64,000 bases of DNA from Brevibacillus_H ginsengisoli (GCF_050113715.1 NZ_JBNJQR010000006.1:186001-250000), one strand, 5' to 3'. Shown: positions 33,344-42,880, counted from the first letter of the stretch. Notes: generated from the sequence alone by a model not told the origin. Numbers and translations: made by a program.

Positions 33344-34771
33344 TTAAGACTCTGCTATGATTTCCTTCATCTGCTCCGCTTCCTTCTTCGAGCTTGTCAT
33401 GAACGGATATAATACAAAACCAACAAGGAACAACCCGATCCCGAGGCCAAACGTCTTCAGATCGGAGGTTCCGCTTTTGATTACCCAGACGGAATATATA
33501 ACAGCAACGGAGGCGATGATGCCGTCTTTTACACGTGCGCTAGATTCGTTGGCGTAGGTTTGTCCAGTTACAACAAGTTTTAGCTGGAAGATAGCCGATA
33601 CCAAATACGGAAACAAAAAGGCAAGCGTGGCCACGATCGTAACGAAGTTGAATGCTTGTGCAATCGTTGCGGAAATCGTGGAGAAAATAAACAATTGAGA
33701 CATCATATTGGTCAAAAGCAAGGAGCTAGAAGGGCTGCCGTTTTTGTTTACCTTGGCGAATGCCCTTGGGAAAAGCCCTGCTTGAGCTCCTTGGAAAGGG
33801 ATCTCAGCACTTAAGAGAATCCATCCTACTGATGTACCCAAAAGAGAAGCGACGGCAAGAAGCGCCATTAACGTACCGCCTGTATTGCCCATCACAGCGC
33901 TTAACGCATCAACCAGCGGCTTATCGGAAGCTTTCAATACCTCTTGAGGCAATACTCCCATCGTTAAAAGCGTGATTCCTAAATAAATGACAACGGCAAT
34001 GAATAATCCAGTAACAGTTGCTCGTTTCACATCTCTCTGGGATTTGGCGCGGCCAGAGAAGACGACCGCAGATTCGATCCCGACAAAAGCCCATAAAGTA
34101 GACAAAGCGGCCAGGTTGATCTGACTTCCCAACCCGTGTACGACCCCATCTTCCCCCGTTACAGGTACGTAGAACTTTCCTAGATTAGCTGAGTTAAAGG
34201 CGTAAAGTGCAACTAAAATAAAGAGAGCAAATCCAATTACTTTTGTAGTTGTTGCAAAAAAGTTCAATTTACCTGCACCATTCAAACCACGTAACAAGAT
34301 GGCGTTTAACCCCCACAAAAGAGCGGAACATACGGCAAAGGTGATTAATTTCCCGATTTCTATTGGAAAAGATCCGATGGTAAATAATATACGCTCATCC
34401 TTCATGATCGGAAAGAACGTAGAGAGATACCCAGCGAATGTGGTGATGATTGCTACGTTACCAGCCCAATTGGCCACCCAATAACCCCAGACCATGCTAA
34501 ATCCAGCCATGTTCCCAGCTTTAGGCGAGGAGAATAGGGCGCGAGCATAGCTTTGAGGCCCTCCAGTTAGTTCGGGACGACGAACAGACAGATTACCGAA
34601 CACCAGAGCAATGAAAAGAACTCCCACTCCTGTTAAAGCCCAGGCGAGTGTTACTCCAAGTGGGCTTGCTATTTTAGCAAGGGAGCTCGGAAGCATAAAA
34701 ATCCCAGAACCGACCATATTCCCTACGACGAATGCTGTTAGGAGCCAGAAGCCCCATTTACTTGTTGTCAT
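33344..34771 (-). CDS. APC-family amino acid permease/antiporter
   Basis: A 475-residue, 12-helix transporter. The N-terminal consensus WGFWLLTAFVVGNMVGSGIF and the GGPQSYARALF segment belong to the basic amino acid/polyamine antiporter group (ArcD/AdiC-like). Substrate is likely an amino acid exchanged for a product, but cannot be fixed. Start ATG 34771 after GGAGAG; the frame extends 28 codons upstream without a site. Confidence 0.85.
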   Translation of the reverse strand: MTTSKWGFWLLTAFVVGNMVGSGIFMLPSSLAKIASPLGVTLAWALTGVGVLFIALVFGNLSVRRPELTGGPQSYARALFSSPKAGNMAGFSMVWGYWVANWAGNVAIITTFAGYLSTFFPIMKDERILFTIGSFPIEIGKLITFAVCSALLWGLNAILLRGLNGAGKLNFFATTTKVIGFALFILVALYAFNSANLGKFYVPVTGEDGVVHGLGSQINLAALSTLWAFVGIESAVVFSGRAKSQRDVKRATVTGLFIAVVIYLGITLLTMGVLPQEVLKASDKPLVDALSAVMGNTGGTLMALLAVASLLGTSVGWILLSAEIPFQGAQAGLFPRAFAKVNKNGSPSSSLLLTNMMSQLFIFSTISATIAQAFNFVTIVATLAFLFPYLVSAIFQLKLVVTGQTYANESSARVKDGIIASVAVIYSVWVIKSGTSDLKTFGLGIGLFLVGFVLYPFMTSSKKEAEQMKEIIAES

Positions 34772-35067
34772 GTTACATCTCTCCGATAAAGTGATAAATT
34801 GATAATGCACTAAAGTTATTAGGGCTAAAAAAACACCGTGAACAGTCGTCCACAATGCTTTCTATATGAAAACACCAATTCGTTTCTCTTAAAAAACTTC
34901 GGTTATTCTTTCATTATATGTGATAGATCAAGTTTTTCAGTCACCCGAGCAAGTATAGCAATTAGAAGAAAGCTGCGTCAACTAGGAATTTGAAGCAAAC
35001 GAGTAATTCTTAACTGTATTTGGGATACTATGCGTAACAATTCCATTCAGAAGGAGAGGAATGTACG
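34772..35067. other. Divergent intergenic region
   Basis: About 300 bp between the permease and the 64-residue gene. No T-box, riboswitch or operator was recognised; promoters for both genes must lie here. Confidence 0.4.
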
Positions 35068-35262
35068 ATGATCTCTGCTAAACAGCGCGAAATTATCAAT
35101 AAACAAATGAAGCTTGAGGAAAGCAAAATTGTCAATATCGTGCTAAAAGACGATACCCAAGTAGCGGGTGAAATCGATCAGGCCACTAGCCAGGGTATCC
35201 ATTTGACAGACGGGCGACGATACGACTATGAACAGATCCAAGAGATCAACGGTTTAATTTGA
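35068..35262 (+). CDS. Small protein with SH3/Sm-like strand pattern
   Basis: A 64-residue protein: an N-terminal helix, then short strands (IVNIVLKDDTQVAGEI, GIHLTDGRRYDYEQI) that resemble a small Sm/SH3-like barrel. Strong ribosome site AGAAGGAGAGG before ATG. Function unknown. Confidence 0.6.
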   Translation: MISAKQREIINKQMKLEESKIVNIVLKDDTQVAGEIDQATSQGIHLTDGRRYDYEQIQEINGLI

Positions 35263-35279
35263 AACGTTCATTTAGTTTA

Positions 35280-36002
35280 TTAAGCAAAGAAATGACGAAT
35301 CGCATTAGGTAGTTGGCTTTGCCATAACCCCCATACGTGTCGGCCCGTTCTTTCTCTATAGTCTAACCGCACGTTCGCTTGCTCGAGGGTAGACTTAGCG
35401 CGGCGATTGAGATCTACGAAATCAAAGGTTCCGATGCTCGTCTCAACTTCAGTCTCATCCAAACCCACGACCATCCACATATTTAGCCATGAGAGGTCCT
35501 GTTCTTGTTGAATTCGGTCCAACGATGGTTGAAAGAACGCCCCGGAAAGTGAAATCAGATTGGTGAAGACCTCGGGATGATCTAGTGTCAAATGCAGTGA
35601 AACAGTTCCGCCAAGAGAATCTCCAGCAATCACACGGGACTCTTTGTTTGAGCGAATCGGGTAATGTGCTTCCATATAAGGAATCAACTCTTCCATAAAA
35701 AAACGCTTATATTGACTGTTTAGCTCACCAGTGGCAGAGTATTCGCTGGTTCTTCTGCTTCGATCTACTGAGACGCCAACAATAATCATCGGCTGAATGT
35801 CTTCTTCCAGGATTAATTGATTGGCAATCGTAGCTACCCGACCCATCGTAAAAAATTCATTTCCATCCTGACAATAGATCACAGGGTAGGAGAGCAGTTC
35901 ATTGTAGCCAGGAGGAAGGTACACCTTGCAAGACCTATTAAGCTGAAGGATGCTGCTGGCTACTTCTTCCTTGATAATTGTGCGTTTTACATAATCGTTC
36001 AT
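35280..36002 (-). CDS. Esterase of the enterochelin esterase/EstD (PF00756) family
   Basis: A 240-residue alpha/beta hydrolase without signal peptide. The nucleophile is Ser129 in GDSLGG; a catalytic histidine is expected in RTGRHVWGLWQ at about 222; the acid is probably in VVGLDETE at about 180. Family members hydrolyse siderophore or acyl esters; no siderophore genes are nearby. Start ATG 36002 after GGGAGG. Confidence 0.8.
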   Translation of the reverse strand: MNDYVKRTIIKEEVASSILQLNRSCKVYLPPGYNELLSYPVIYCQDGNEFFTMGRVATIANQLILEEDIQPMIIVGVSVDRSRRTSEYSATGELNSQYKRFFMEELIPYMEAHYPIRSNKESRVIAGDSLGGTVSLHLTLDHPEVFTNLISLSGAFFQPSLDRIQQEQDLSWLNMWMVVGLDETEVETSIGTFDFVDLNRRAKSTLEQANVRLDYRERTGRHVWGLWQSQLPNAIRHFFA

Positions 36003-36229
36003 GGCAAGGCCTCCCAAGGGTTAACACTATATCAAATATAAAAAATAAGAAAAACGTAAAAATTACCTTGAAAAATACTGATACAGATTTTATCATAAAA
36101 AGTAACAGGAACGAAATAATCAATATTTCAACTGATTTAATACAGGAAAACAGAAAAATGAATTGATTATAACAGAGTGTTTCTCGATCGTGAACAATTT
36201 CGTTTCCAATTTTAAAAGAGGTGAACCTA

Positions 36230-37309
36230 ATGAGTATTACTGCTGAAAAGCTCAATGATCAAACTCCGCTTCAAATACTTTCACCAGACGGTACTGTGGT
36301 TAATGCTGACATGATGCCAAAAATCACAGATGAACAATTGCGTGAACTCATGCACAAAATGGTCTTCACTCGCGTGTGGGATCAACGCGCGATCAGCTTG
36401 AACCGTCAAGGACGTCTTGGTTTCTACGCTCCGGTAGCAGGTCAAGAAGCAGCGATGATTGGTTCTCAATCCGCTTTGGATAAACAGGACTTCATTCTTC
36501 CAAGTTATCGCGACATTCCACAAATCGTATGGCATGGATTGCCGCTTCATCAAGCATTCCTGTATTCCCGTGGACATATTCAAGGCGGCCAAATCCCTGA
36601 GGATGTCAATGTCTTGATGCCACAAATTATCATCGCAGCCCAATGTACGCAAGCGACTGGCGTAGCGATGGGCTACAAACTTCGCGGAGAAAAGCACGTT
36701 GCGATCAACTACTTTGGCGACGGTGCAACTTCTCAAGGTGACTTCTATGAGGGAATGAACTATGCGGGGGTATACAAACTGCCTGTAATCTTCTTCTCTC
36801 AAAACAACGGATACGCGATCTCTGTTCCATTCGAGAAACAAACAGCTGCTCGCAACGTTGCGATTAAAGCGGTTGCTGCCGGTATCGAAGGCGTACGTGT
36901 AGACGGTATGGACGTTCTCGCTGTATTCAAAGCGGTTCAAGACGCGAAAGAACGTGGGATCTCTGGCGAAGGCGCAACTTTGGTTGAAGCACTTACGTAT
37001 CGTTTTGGCCCGCACACAATGGCAGGCGATGACCCAACTCGTTATCGTACAACAGAAGAGCAAAGCGAATGGGAGCTTAAAGACCCATTGATTCGTTTCC
37101 GTAAATACTTAACAGCTAAAGGCTTATGGTCTGAAAAAGACGAAGAAGCCGTAATCGAAGAAGCAAAACAAGCAGTTGCTGACGCGATCAAAAAAGCGGA
37201 TGAAGTAGCAAAAATGAAAGTAACTGACTTGATCGATGTAATGTTCGAAACACTGCCTCCAGCGCTGGAAGAACAGAAGGCAGAATATCTGGCAAAGGAG
37301 TCAAAATAA
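36230..37309 (+). CDS. pdhA: Pyruvate dehydrogenase E1 alpha
   Basis: A 359-residue E1 alpha. The TPP motif runs from GDGATSQGDFYEG to SQNN (about residues 161-193); the phosphate loop region RYRTTEEQSEWE is at about 277-288. With pdhB it decarboxylates pyruvate and acetylates the E2 lipoyl group. The start is ATG 36230, 6 nt after AAAGAGGTG; a GTG at 36221 lies in that site. Confidence 0.95.
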   Translation: MSITAEKLNDQTPLQILSPDGTVVNADMMPKITDEQLRELMHKMVFTRVWDQRAISLNRQGRLGFYAPVAGQEAAMIGSQSALDKQDFILPSYRDIPQIVWHGLPLHQAFLYSRGHIQGGQIPEDVNVLMPQIIIAAQCTQATGVAMGYKLRGEKHVAINYFGDGATSQGDFYEGMNYAGVYKLPVIFFSQNNGYAISVPFEKQTAARNVAIKAVAAGIEGVRVDGMDVLAVFKAVQDAKERGISGEGATLVEALTYRFGPHTMAGDDPTRYRTTEEQSEWELKDPLIRFRKYLTAKGLWSEKDEEAVIEEAKQAVADAIKKADEVAKMKVTDLIDVMFETLPPALEEQKAEYLAKESK

Positions 37310-37312
37310 ACC

Positions 37313-38290
37313 ATGGCACAAATGACAATGATTCAAGCCATTACCGACGCGATGCGCGTTGAACTGGCTCGTGACGAGAAAGTTTTGGTCTTCGGTGAAG
37401 ACGTTGGACATAACGGCGGGGTATTCCGCGCAACAGATGGTTTGCAAAAAGAATTCGGTGAAAATCGCGTGTTCGACACACCACTTGCTGAATCTGGTAT
37501 TGGCGGTTTGGCAGTAGGTCTTGGCGTGAACGGTTTCCGTCCAGTAGCGGAAATCCAATTCTTTGGTTTCGTATTTGAAACCATCGATGCGATTGCTTCC
37601 CAAGCAGCTCGTATGCGTTTCCGTTCCGGCGGCAAATACCACAGCCCAATTACATTCCGTTCCCCATTTGGCGGCGGGGTTAAAACACCTGAGCTTCATG
37701 CGGATTCTTTGGAAGGTTTGTTCTTGCAAACTCCAGGGGTAAAAGTAGTGATCCCATCCAATCCATACGATGCCAAAGGCTTGTTGATTTCAGCGATTCG
37801 TGACAACGATCCTGTTATCTTCCTTGAGCATATGAAGCTGTACCGTTCCTTCCGTGGCGAAGTTCCAGAAGGTGAATATACCGTTCCAATCGGAAAAGCT
37901 AACATTGTGAAAGAAGGTACTGACGTTACCGTTATTACTTACGGCGCAATGGTGCACACCAGCTTGAAGGCGGCTGAAGAGTTGGAGAAAAATGGCGTAA
38001 AAGTTGAAGTCATCGACTTGCGCACGATTAATCCATTAGATATGGAGACCGTCCTCGCATCCGTACAAAAAACCAACCGCGCCATTGTTGTACAAGAAGC
38101 GCAACGCACCTCTGGTGTAGCTGCGGAAATCATGGCACAAATTAATGAAAAAGCGATTCTTCACTTGGAAGCACCTGTACTTCGTGTAACTGCTCCTGAT
38201 ACAGTGTTCCCATTTGCGCAAGCTGAAGATGTTTGGTTGCCAGATGTGAAACGTGTCATTGAAGGAATCAATAAAGTTTTAGAATTTTAA
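37313..38290 (+). CDS. pdhB: Pyruvate dehydrogenase E1 beta
   Basis: A 325-residue E1 beta with FGEDVGHNGGVFRATDGLQ at about 29-47 and a C-terminal transketolase domain (EVIDLRTINPLD at about 228-239). It starts 3 bp after pdhA; its ribosome site AAAGGAG lies inside the end of pdhA, indicating tight coupling. Confidence 0.96.
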   Translation: MAQMTMIQAITDAMRVELARDEKVLVFGEDVGHNGGVFRATDGLQKEFGENRVFDTPLAESGIGGLAVGLGVNGFRPVAEIQFFGFVFETIDAIASQAARMRFRSGGKYHSPITFRSPFGGGVKTPELHADSLEGLFLQTPGVKVVIPSNPYDAKGLLISAIRDNDPVIFLEHMKLYRSFRGEVPEGEYTVPIGKANIVKEGTDVTVITYGAMVHTSLKAAEELEKNGVKVEVIDLRTINPLDMETVLASVQKTNRAIVVQEAQRTSGVAAEIMAQINEKAILHLEAPVLRVTAPDTVFPFAQAEDVWLPDVKRVIEGINKVLEF

Positions 38291-38360
38291 TCAACCTCAA
38301 TTTACTTAAGCGCGATCTGGTGTCAATTGGGACCCGGAGCAAGCATGAAGTAGAATGCAT

Positions 38361-38391
38361 GGCGGAAAGAGAGTACTTTCCGCCTTCTTTT
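38361..38391 (+). terminator. Intra-operon terminator between pdhB and pdhC
   Basis: A perfect 9-bp stem ggcggaaag / ctttccgcc with loop AGAGTA is followed by TTCTTTT. It lies in the 158-bp gap between E1 and E2 genes, so it may attenuate readthrough into pdhCD. Confidence 0.75.
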
Positions 38392-38448
38392 GAGGAATTG
38401 TCGGTTTTGATTTGTTATCGCATTAATTGTTGACTAGGAGGGACTTGC

Positions 38449-39825
38449 GTGAGCCGTTTTGAATTTAAACTCCCGGATATTGGTGAAGGCATACATGAAG
38501 GTGAAATTGTCAAATGGCACGTTCAACCGGGTGATACCGTAGAAGAAGATCAAGTAATTCTTGAAGTGCAAAACGATAAAGCAGTTGTCGAAATTCCATC
38601 CCCTGTAAAGGGTAAAATATTGGAATTGAAAGTAGCGGAAGGAACCGTAGCCGTAGTAGGCGATACTTTGGTTGTCTTCGAGGCAGAGGGTGAAATTCCG
38701 AACCTGCCAACACACGGACATGAAGAAGCGCCGGCAGCTGCGCCTGTTCCACAAGCAGCCGCACCGGGTGTAGAGCCTGGATGCGACATTGGAGCGCAAA
38801 TTAACCAGAACGCTACCAAACCGCTTGATACACCGGTTGCTACAACAACCGCACCAGCAGCGCCAATCGATCGCAAACACGTATTGGCGACTCCTTCTGT
38901 TCGGAAGTATGCGCGTGAAAAAGGCGTAGCTCTTGCGAATGTTCCAGGAACAGGCAAGCTTGGACGCATTACGCGTGAAGATGTGGATCGTTTCTTGGCT
39001 GGAGGAGCCCCTGTAGCACAACCGACTGCACAGGCTACAGCACCTCAAGCAGCAGCTCCACAAGCGGCTCCAACCGCACCAGCGGCAGCAGCGCCAACTG
39101 TTCACTATGCGGCACAAGCTGGCGAATTGGAAGAACGCGTTCCACTCAAAGGTATGCGTAAAGCAATTGCCAAGGCAATGGTCAAATCCGCTTATACCGC
39201 TCCACACGTAACTATCTTTGATGAAGTGGATGTAACGGCGTTGGTGGAACTGCGCAAACAAGGCAAGCCATTAGCTGAGCAAAAAGGACTCAAACTTACT
39301 TACTTGCCATTCATCGTGAAAGCAGTAGTTGCGGGCTTGAAGAAATTCCCTGAACTGAACGCTTCTATTGATGATGAAAAACAAGAGATTATCTATAAAA
39401 AATACTACAACATCGGTATCGCAACTTCCACCGAAGAGGGCTTGCTCGTACCGGTTGTAAAAGGCGCAGACCGCAAGTCGATCTTCGATATCTCGGGTGA
39501 GATCTCTGAGCTTGCATTGAAAGCGCGTGACCGTAAAGCAACGGCTGATGAATTGAAAGGCTCTACATTCAGCATCACCAATATCGGTTCCGCTGGCGGT
39601 ATGTTCTTCACTCCAGTGATCAACCACCCAGAAGTAGCCATCCTTGGCGTTGGCCGCATTAGCGAGAAACCAGTCGTGAAAAATGGCGAAATCGTTGTAG
39701 CTCAAATGCTTCACCTCTCCTTAAGCTTCGACCACCGTCTGATCGATGGAGAACCTGCACAACGTTTTGTCAACTACCTCAAACAGATGCTGGAAAACCC
39801 AACACTGTTGATCATGGAGGGATAA
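38449..39825 (+). CDS. pdhC: Dihydrolipoamide acetyltransferase E2 of pyruvate dehydrogenase
   Basis: A 458-residue E2: one lipoyl domain with lipoylated Lys44 (QNDKAVVEI), an Ala/Pro-rich linker, a peripheral-subunit-binding domain at about 145-183 (TPSVRKYAREKGV), a second Ala/Pro linker, and the catalytic domain ending with HRLIDG at about 429-434. Start GTG 38449 after AGGAGGG. Confidence 0.96.
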   Translation: MSRFEFKLPDIGEGIHEGEIVKWHVQPGDTVEEDQVILEVQNDKAVVEIPSPVKGKILELKVAEGTVAVVGDTLVVFEAEGEIPNLPTHGHEEAPAAAPVPQAAAPGVEPGCDIGAQINQNATKPLDTPVATTTAPAAPIDRKHVLATPSVRKYAREKGVALANVPGTGKLGRITREDVDRFLAGGAPVAQPTAQATAPQAAAPQAAPTAPAAAAPTVHYAAQAGELEERVPLKGMRKAIAKAMVKSAYTAPHVTIFDEVDVTALVELRKQGKPLAEQKGLKLTYLPFIVKAVVAGLKKFPELNASIDDEKQEIIYKKYYNIGIATSTEEGLLVPVVKGADRKSIFDISGEISELALKARDRKATADELKGSTFSITNIGSAGGMFFTPVINHPEVAILGVGRISEKPVVKNGEIVVAQMLHLSLSFDHRLIDGEPAQRFVNYLKQMLENPTLLIMEG

Positions 39826-39829
39826 TGCA

Positions 39830-41239
39830 ATGGTAGTAGGAGAATTTACCACAGAAGTCGACGTACTTGTCATCGGAGCTGGCCCAGGTGGATACGTTGC
39901 GGCGATTCGTGCGGCTCAAATGGGGAAAACCGTAACCGTAATTGAACGTGGAGCGGTAGGTGGAGTTTGCCTTAACGTAGGTTGCATTCCATCCAAAGCG
40001 ATGATCCACGCATCACATACGTATCAGCATGCGCAGCACTCTTCCAATATGGGGATTACGGCTGAGAACGTAAAAGTCGATTTCACCAAAGTACAAGAGT
40101 GGAAATCAGGTATCGTGAAGCAATTGACTGGCGGTGTGAGCTCTCTTTTCAAAGGGAATAAAATCCAAGTGATTGATGGCGAAGCGCTGTTTGTTAGTCA
40201 AAATGAAGTGCGCGTATTCCACGGATATGATGTAAACCGATACAAATTCAATCACTGCATCATCGCGACAGGTTCCCGTCCGATTGAATTGCCAGCCTTC
40301 CCATTCGGCAAACGTGTGCTTTCTTCTACCGAAGCTCTCAGCTTGCCTGAGATTCCGAAGAGCATGGTCGTAATCGGTGGCGGCTACATCGGGATCGAGC
40401 TTGGGTCTGTGTACGCACGTTTTGGCACACAAGTAACCATCCTAGAAGGATCTGACCAAATCCTGCCAGGTTTCGAACCAGAAATGACTCGTCTTGTAGA
40501 ACGCAAGCTCAAGAAAAACAATGTCGAGATCCACACCAAAGCTTTGGCGCAAGGCATGGAAGAAAAAGCAGACGGTGTAATCGTAAAAGCGGAAGTCAAA
40601 GGGGAAGCCAAATCCTTTGAAGCCGATTATGTACTCGTAACGGTTGGACGCAAACCGAACACCAATGAGCTAGGTCTTGCGGACATTGGAATGGAGCTTA
40701 CTGATCGTGGTTTGGTGGTTGTTAATAAACAAGGTCAAACCAGCATTCCGAACGTCTACGCAATCGGGGATATCGTTGCTGGCCCAGCGCTTGCTCACAA
40801 GGCATCTTATGAAGGTAAGGTAGCGGCTGAAGCAATTGCCGGGCACCCAGCTGAAGTAGACTACAAAGCGATTCCAGCGGTTGTTTTCTCCGATCCGGAA
40901 ATCGCAAGCGTTGGACTAAGCGAGAAGGAAGCCAAAGAGCAAGGCATCAATTACGTGGCGGGACGTTTCCCATTCGCAGCCAACGGACGCGCTCTTTCTG
41001 TCAACGAAGGAGAAGGATTCGTAAAGCTGATCGCGGAAAAAGAAACCAACCTTGTCCTCGGCGCTCAAATTGTTGGGCCAGACGCTTCCAACATTATCGC
41101 TGAGATCGCTCTGGCGATCGAAATGGGAGCGACTTTGGAAGACATCGAACTCACTATTCATGCTCACCCGACCCTTGCCGAAGTGACGATGGAAGCATCC
41201 GAGTTAGCTTTGGGACGACCTATTCATGTCATGAAATAA
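39830..41239 (+). CDS. pdhD: Dihydrolipoamide dehydrogenase E3
   Basis: A 469-residue flavoprotein. The FAD dinucleotide motif GAGPGGYVAA is at about 17-26, the redox-active disulfide Cys47-Cys52 in CLNVGC, the NAD motif GGGYIGIELG at about 183-192 and the catalytic HAHPTLAE near residue 444. It begins 4 bp after pdhC with a GGAGGG site. Confidence 0.97.
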   Translation: MVVGEFTTEVDVLVIGAGPGGYVAAIRAAQMGKTVTVIERGAVGGVCLNVGCIPSKAMIHASHTYQHAQHSSNMGITAENVKVDFTKVQEWKSGIVKQLTGGVSSLFKGNKIQVIDGEALFVSQNEVRVFHGYDVNRYKFNHCIIATGSRPIELPAFPFGKRVLSSTEALSLPEIPKSMVVIGGGYIGIELGSVYARFGTQVTILEGSDQILPGFEPEMTRLVERKLKKNNVEIHTKALAQGMEEKADGVIVKAEVKGEAKSFEADYVLVTVGRKPNTNELGLADIGMELTDRGLVVVNKQGQTSIPNVYAIGDIVAGPALAHKASYEGKVAAEAIAGHPAEVDYKAIPAVVFSDPEIASVGLSEKEAKEQGINYVAGRFPFAANGRALSVNEGEGFVKLIAEKETNLVLGAQIVGPDASNIIAEIALAIEMGATLEDIELTIHAHPTLAEVTMEASELALGRPIHVMK

Positions 41240-41263
41240 GAAAAATAAATAAGCAATCACAAC

Positions 41264-41299
41264 AAAGAGAAGGAAGCATAACAGATTCCTTCTCTTTTC
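41264..41299 (+). terminator. Terminator after pdhD
   Basis: The stem aaagagaaggaa / ttccttctcttt is followed by T-rich sequence. Confidence 0.85.
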
Positions 41300-41328
41300 T
41301 CCATTATCCTTAAAGGGGGTTACCCAAC

Positions 41329-41733
41329 GTGAAATTAATCTATTTGCACAGTCTTGTGGCAATACCGACAATTCTCTGTGTCTTTATCCCATTGTTCGCC
41401 TTGTCGTTGAAGAAGCAAACAGCGGATGGAGTAGCGAAGAAAGCCCAAAAAATGGTCAGCTATCTCCGGATCCCTAACTTCTTGTTATTCGTATCGTTGA
41501 TTACAGGGCTATTGCAAGTCGGACTAACATTCAATTCATGGGTGTTAACCGTTCTAGTACTTTTTTTGGGAATTTCCGCGCTGCTTGGAATTACCAGCAA
41601 AACCTTAAAAAACATTAGTGAACTTGCAAGCCAAAACGAAAATTACCAAGCGCAAATTTCTAAATTGATGAAGGTTAGTATTCCACTTAGCGTACTTATT
41701 GTTGCGATGGTTTTATTCAAAACTTTACCTTGA
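41329..41733 (+). CDS. Four-helix membrane protein of unknown function
   Basis: A 134-residue protein with four hydrophobic segments (about residues 5-25, 45-65, 70-90, 112-130) and a central basic loop. GTG 41329 with AAAGGGGGT upstream. No family recognised; it stands alone after the pdh terminator. Confidence 0.65.
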   Translation: MKLIYLHSLVAIPTILCVFIPLFALSLKKQTADGVAKKAQKMVSYLRIPNFLLFVSLITGLLQVGLTFNSWVLTVLVLFLGISALLGITSKTLKNISELASQNENYQAQISKLMKVSIPLSVLIVAMVLFKTLP

Positions 41734-41811
41734 GGTAGCGTTTGGTTCTATTGATTCAACCCCTTTCTTTATGTAAAATATTGGTATACGCCTTTTGGGG
41801 GGTCACAAGCA

Positions 41812-41973
41812 ATGAAACCATCAAGTAAAGCTATCGAGGAATTGCGCTCCCATTTGCAATCAGCTGCCAAGAAAGAAAAATATAACTTTTTAGACCCGGA
41901 TATTGTTAGGATCAGTCAACAGCTGGATCAACTCATCGTCGATCATATGACGCCTTCATCCAAACGACTGTGA
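41812..41973 (+). CDS. Spo0E-like aspartyl-phosphate phosphatase
   Basis: A 53-residue protein with a two-helix pattern and the Spo0E signature (SQQLDQLI, Ser35 to Asp39) in the second helix. Spo0E-type proteins dephosphorylate Spo0A~P and restrain sporulation. ATG 41812 preceded by GGGGGG at 7-8 nt. A possible sigma-A promoter (TTGATT, 18 bp, TAAAAT) lies at 41750-41779. Terminator overlaps the stop codon. Confidence 0.8.
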   Translation: MKPSSKAIEELRSHLQSAAKKEKYNFLDPDIVRISQQLDQLIVDHMTPSSKRL

Positions 41974-41988
41974 TCAGTCGTTTTTTTC
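41964..41988 (+). terminator. Terminator of the Spo0E-like gene
   Basis: The stem acgactg / cagtcgt with loop TGAT, which contains the gene's own stop codon, is followed by seven T residues. Confidence 0.88.
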
Positions 41989-41996
41989 ATAATATC

Positions 41997-42040
41997 GGAA
42001 TGTTTAATTGCTTTACATAGGTAAAGTGAATAAACATTCC
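41997..42040. repeat. 44-nt hairpin heading repeat element copy A
   Basis: Arms of 20 nt (ggaatgtttaattgctttac and its partner) with a 4-nt loop, only one mismatch and two wobble pairs. It is followed by TTCCTTTCG, as is the hairpin of copy B (TTCCATTCG). Confidence 0.75.
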
Positions 42041-42058
42041 TTCCTTTCGTATTGAGAG

Positions 42059-42115
42059 AGCGGACTTTTCAACATCATTGCGAGCTTTCACAGAGCGAAA
42101 GGGACGAAGTCTTTT
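42059..42115 (-). repeat. Noncoding repeat element, copy A
   Basis: About 57 nt shared with 46807-46865: AGCGGAC, 12 variable nt, GCGAGCTT, ACAGAGC, AGGGACGAAGTCTTTT. Between the constant blocks the pairs CTTTC/GAAAG here are replaced by TTAA/TTAA in copy B, consistent with a conserved stem. It lies directly after the stop codon of the minus-strand gene 42122-42880. Confidence 0.7.
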
Positions 42116-42121
42116 CTCATT

Positions 42122-42880
42122 TTAAGCGGCGATTCCGTAAGTTACGCACAGCTTGTCGGCAATTATTTTAAAAGATGGTTCACCGATAAACCAACTTGGA
42201 GATAAAACCAAGGATGTGATTGGAAGCGATGTGTCATCTGGAGAATTTTTTGGCCGAGGAATTGAAATACATTCGGTTTCGACATCGTATTGAATGGTGG
42301 GAAACCAGCTTCTTAGCAATTGAACCAGGTCTGGGTGAGAGAGAAGTATGGAGGATTTGGATTCAATATCAAGGACAAGCTTTGGAGCGAGTTGCTCCCA
42401 TTTGGATTCAAAAATGGACTGCATAAATGTGCAGAGGAACAAAGTAAAGCGAGCTTTCACTACCTTAGGTTTGTCTGCGAGATCCTGTTCAACGGGAGTA
42501 AGAGAAGGGTCCTCTTCGGTTCTTTGAGAGAAAACGTCAAGAATCGCTTGGACAAACACCTCATTGGGCAAATCCACCAAATAGTCGTATTGTTGTTCAA
42601 TCCCGTTCGCCTGGTAAGATTCGTGTGAAGTCAGGAAAGCTGGAATATCATGAGCAAAAATGGGGGAGAGATACTCCCATTCGGCTAGCAAATCTTCTTC
42701 TTTAAAACGCTGAAGGGTCTCCTCAATCCAAGGGTAATGCAGGGAAGAAGTGTGTGATTGGCAAGCTCGTGATGACTGGGCGATCGCCTGAAGACTGGCA
42801 GCCATTTCAAATAAGGGAGAAACATTGTATTGAAGAGATTGCCGAACATTACCAATTAACGAAAGGTTCAATTGAATCAT
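42122..42880 (-). CDS. ArsR/DUF5937-like regulator, probably truncated before its HTH
   Basis: A 252-residue protein. The N-terminal pattern (SPLFEMAASLQAIAQSS) and the end segment (SLVLSPSWFIG) resemble the N-terminal effector region of ArsR-type regulators with DUF5937, whose C-terminal winged helix would normally follow. Here the protein ends YGIAA at a stop that lies at the boundary with the noncoding repeat, and no HTH is present. Start ATG 42880 after AAGGAGGAGA. It is likely a decayed regulator, or a regulator-derived protein that no longer binds DNA. Confidence 0.55.
   Translation of the reverse strand: MIQLNLSLIGNVRQSLQYNVSPLFEMAASLQAIAQSSRACQSHTSSLHYPWIEETLQRFKEEDLLAEWEYLSPIFAHDIPAFLTSHESYQANGIEQQYDYLVDLPNEVFVQAILDVFSQRTEEDPSLTPVEQDLADKPKVVKARFTLFLCTFMQSIFESKWEQLAPKLVLDIESKSSILLSHPDLVQLLRSWFPTIQYDVETECISIPRPKNSPDDTSLPITSLVLSPSWFIGEPSFKIIADKLCVTYGIAA

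Noticed and set aside
34772..35067. T-box or lysine riboswitch before the amino acid permease
   Set aside because: No T-box sequence, specifier loop or lysine-aptamer core is visible.
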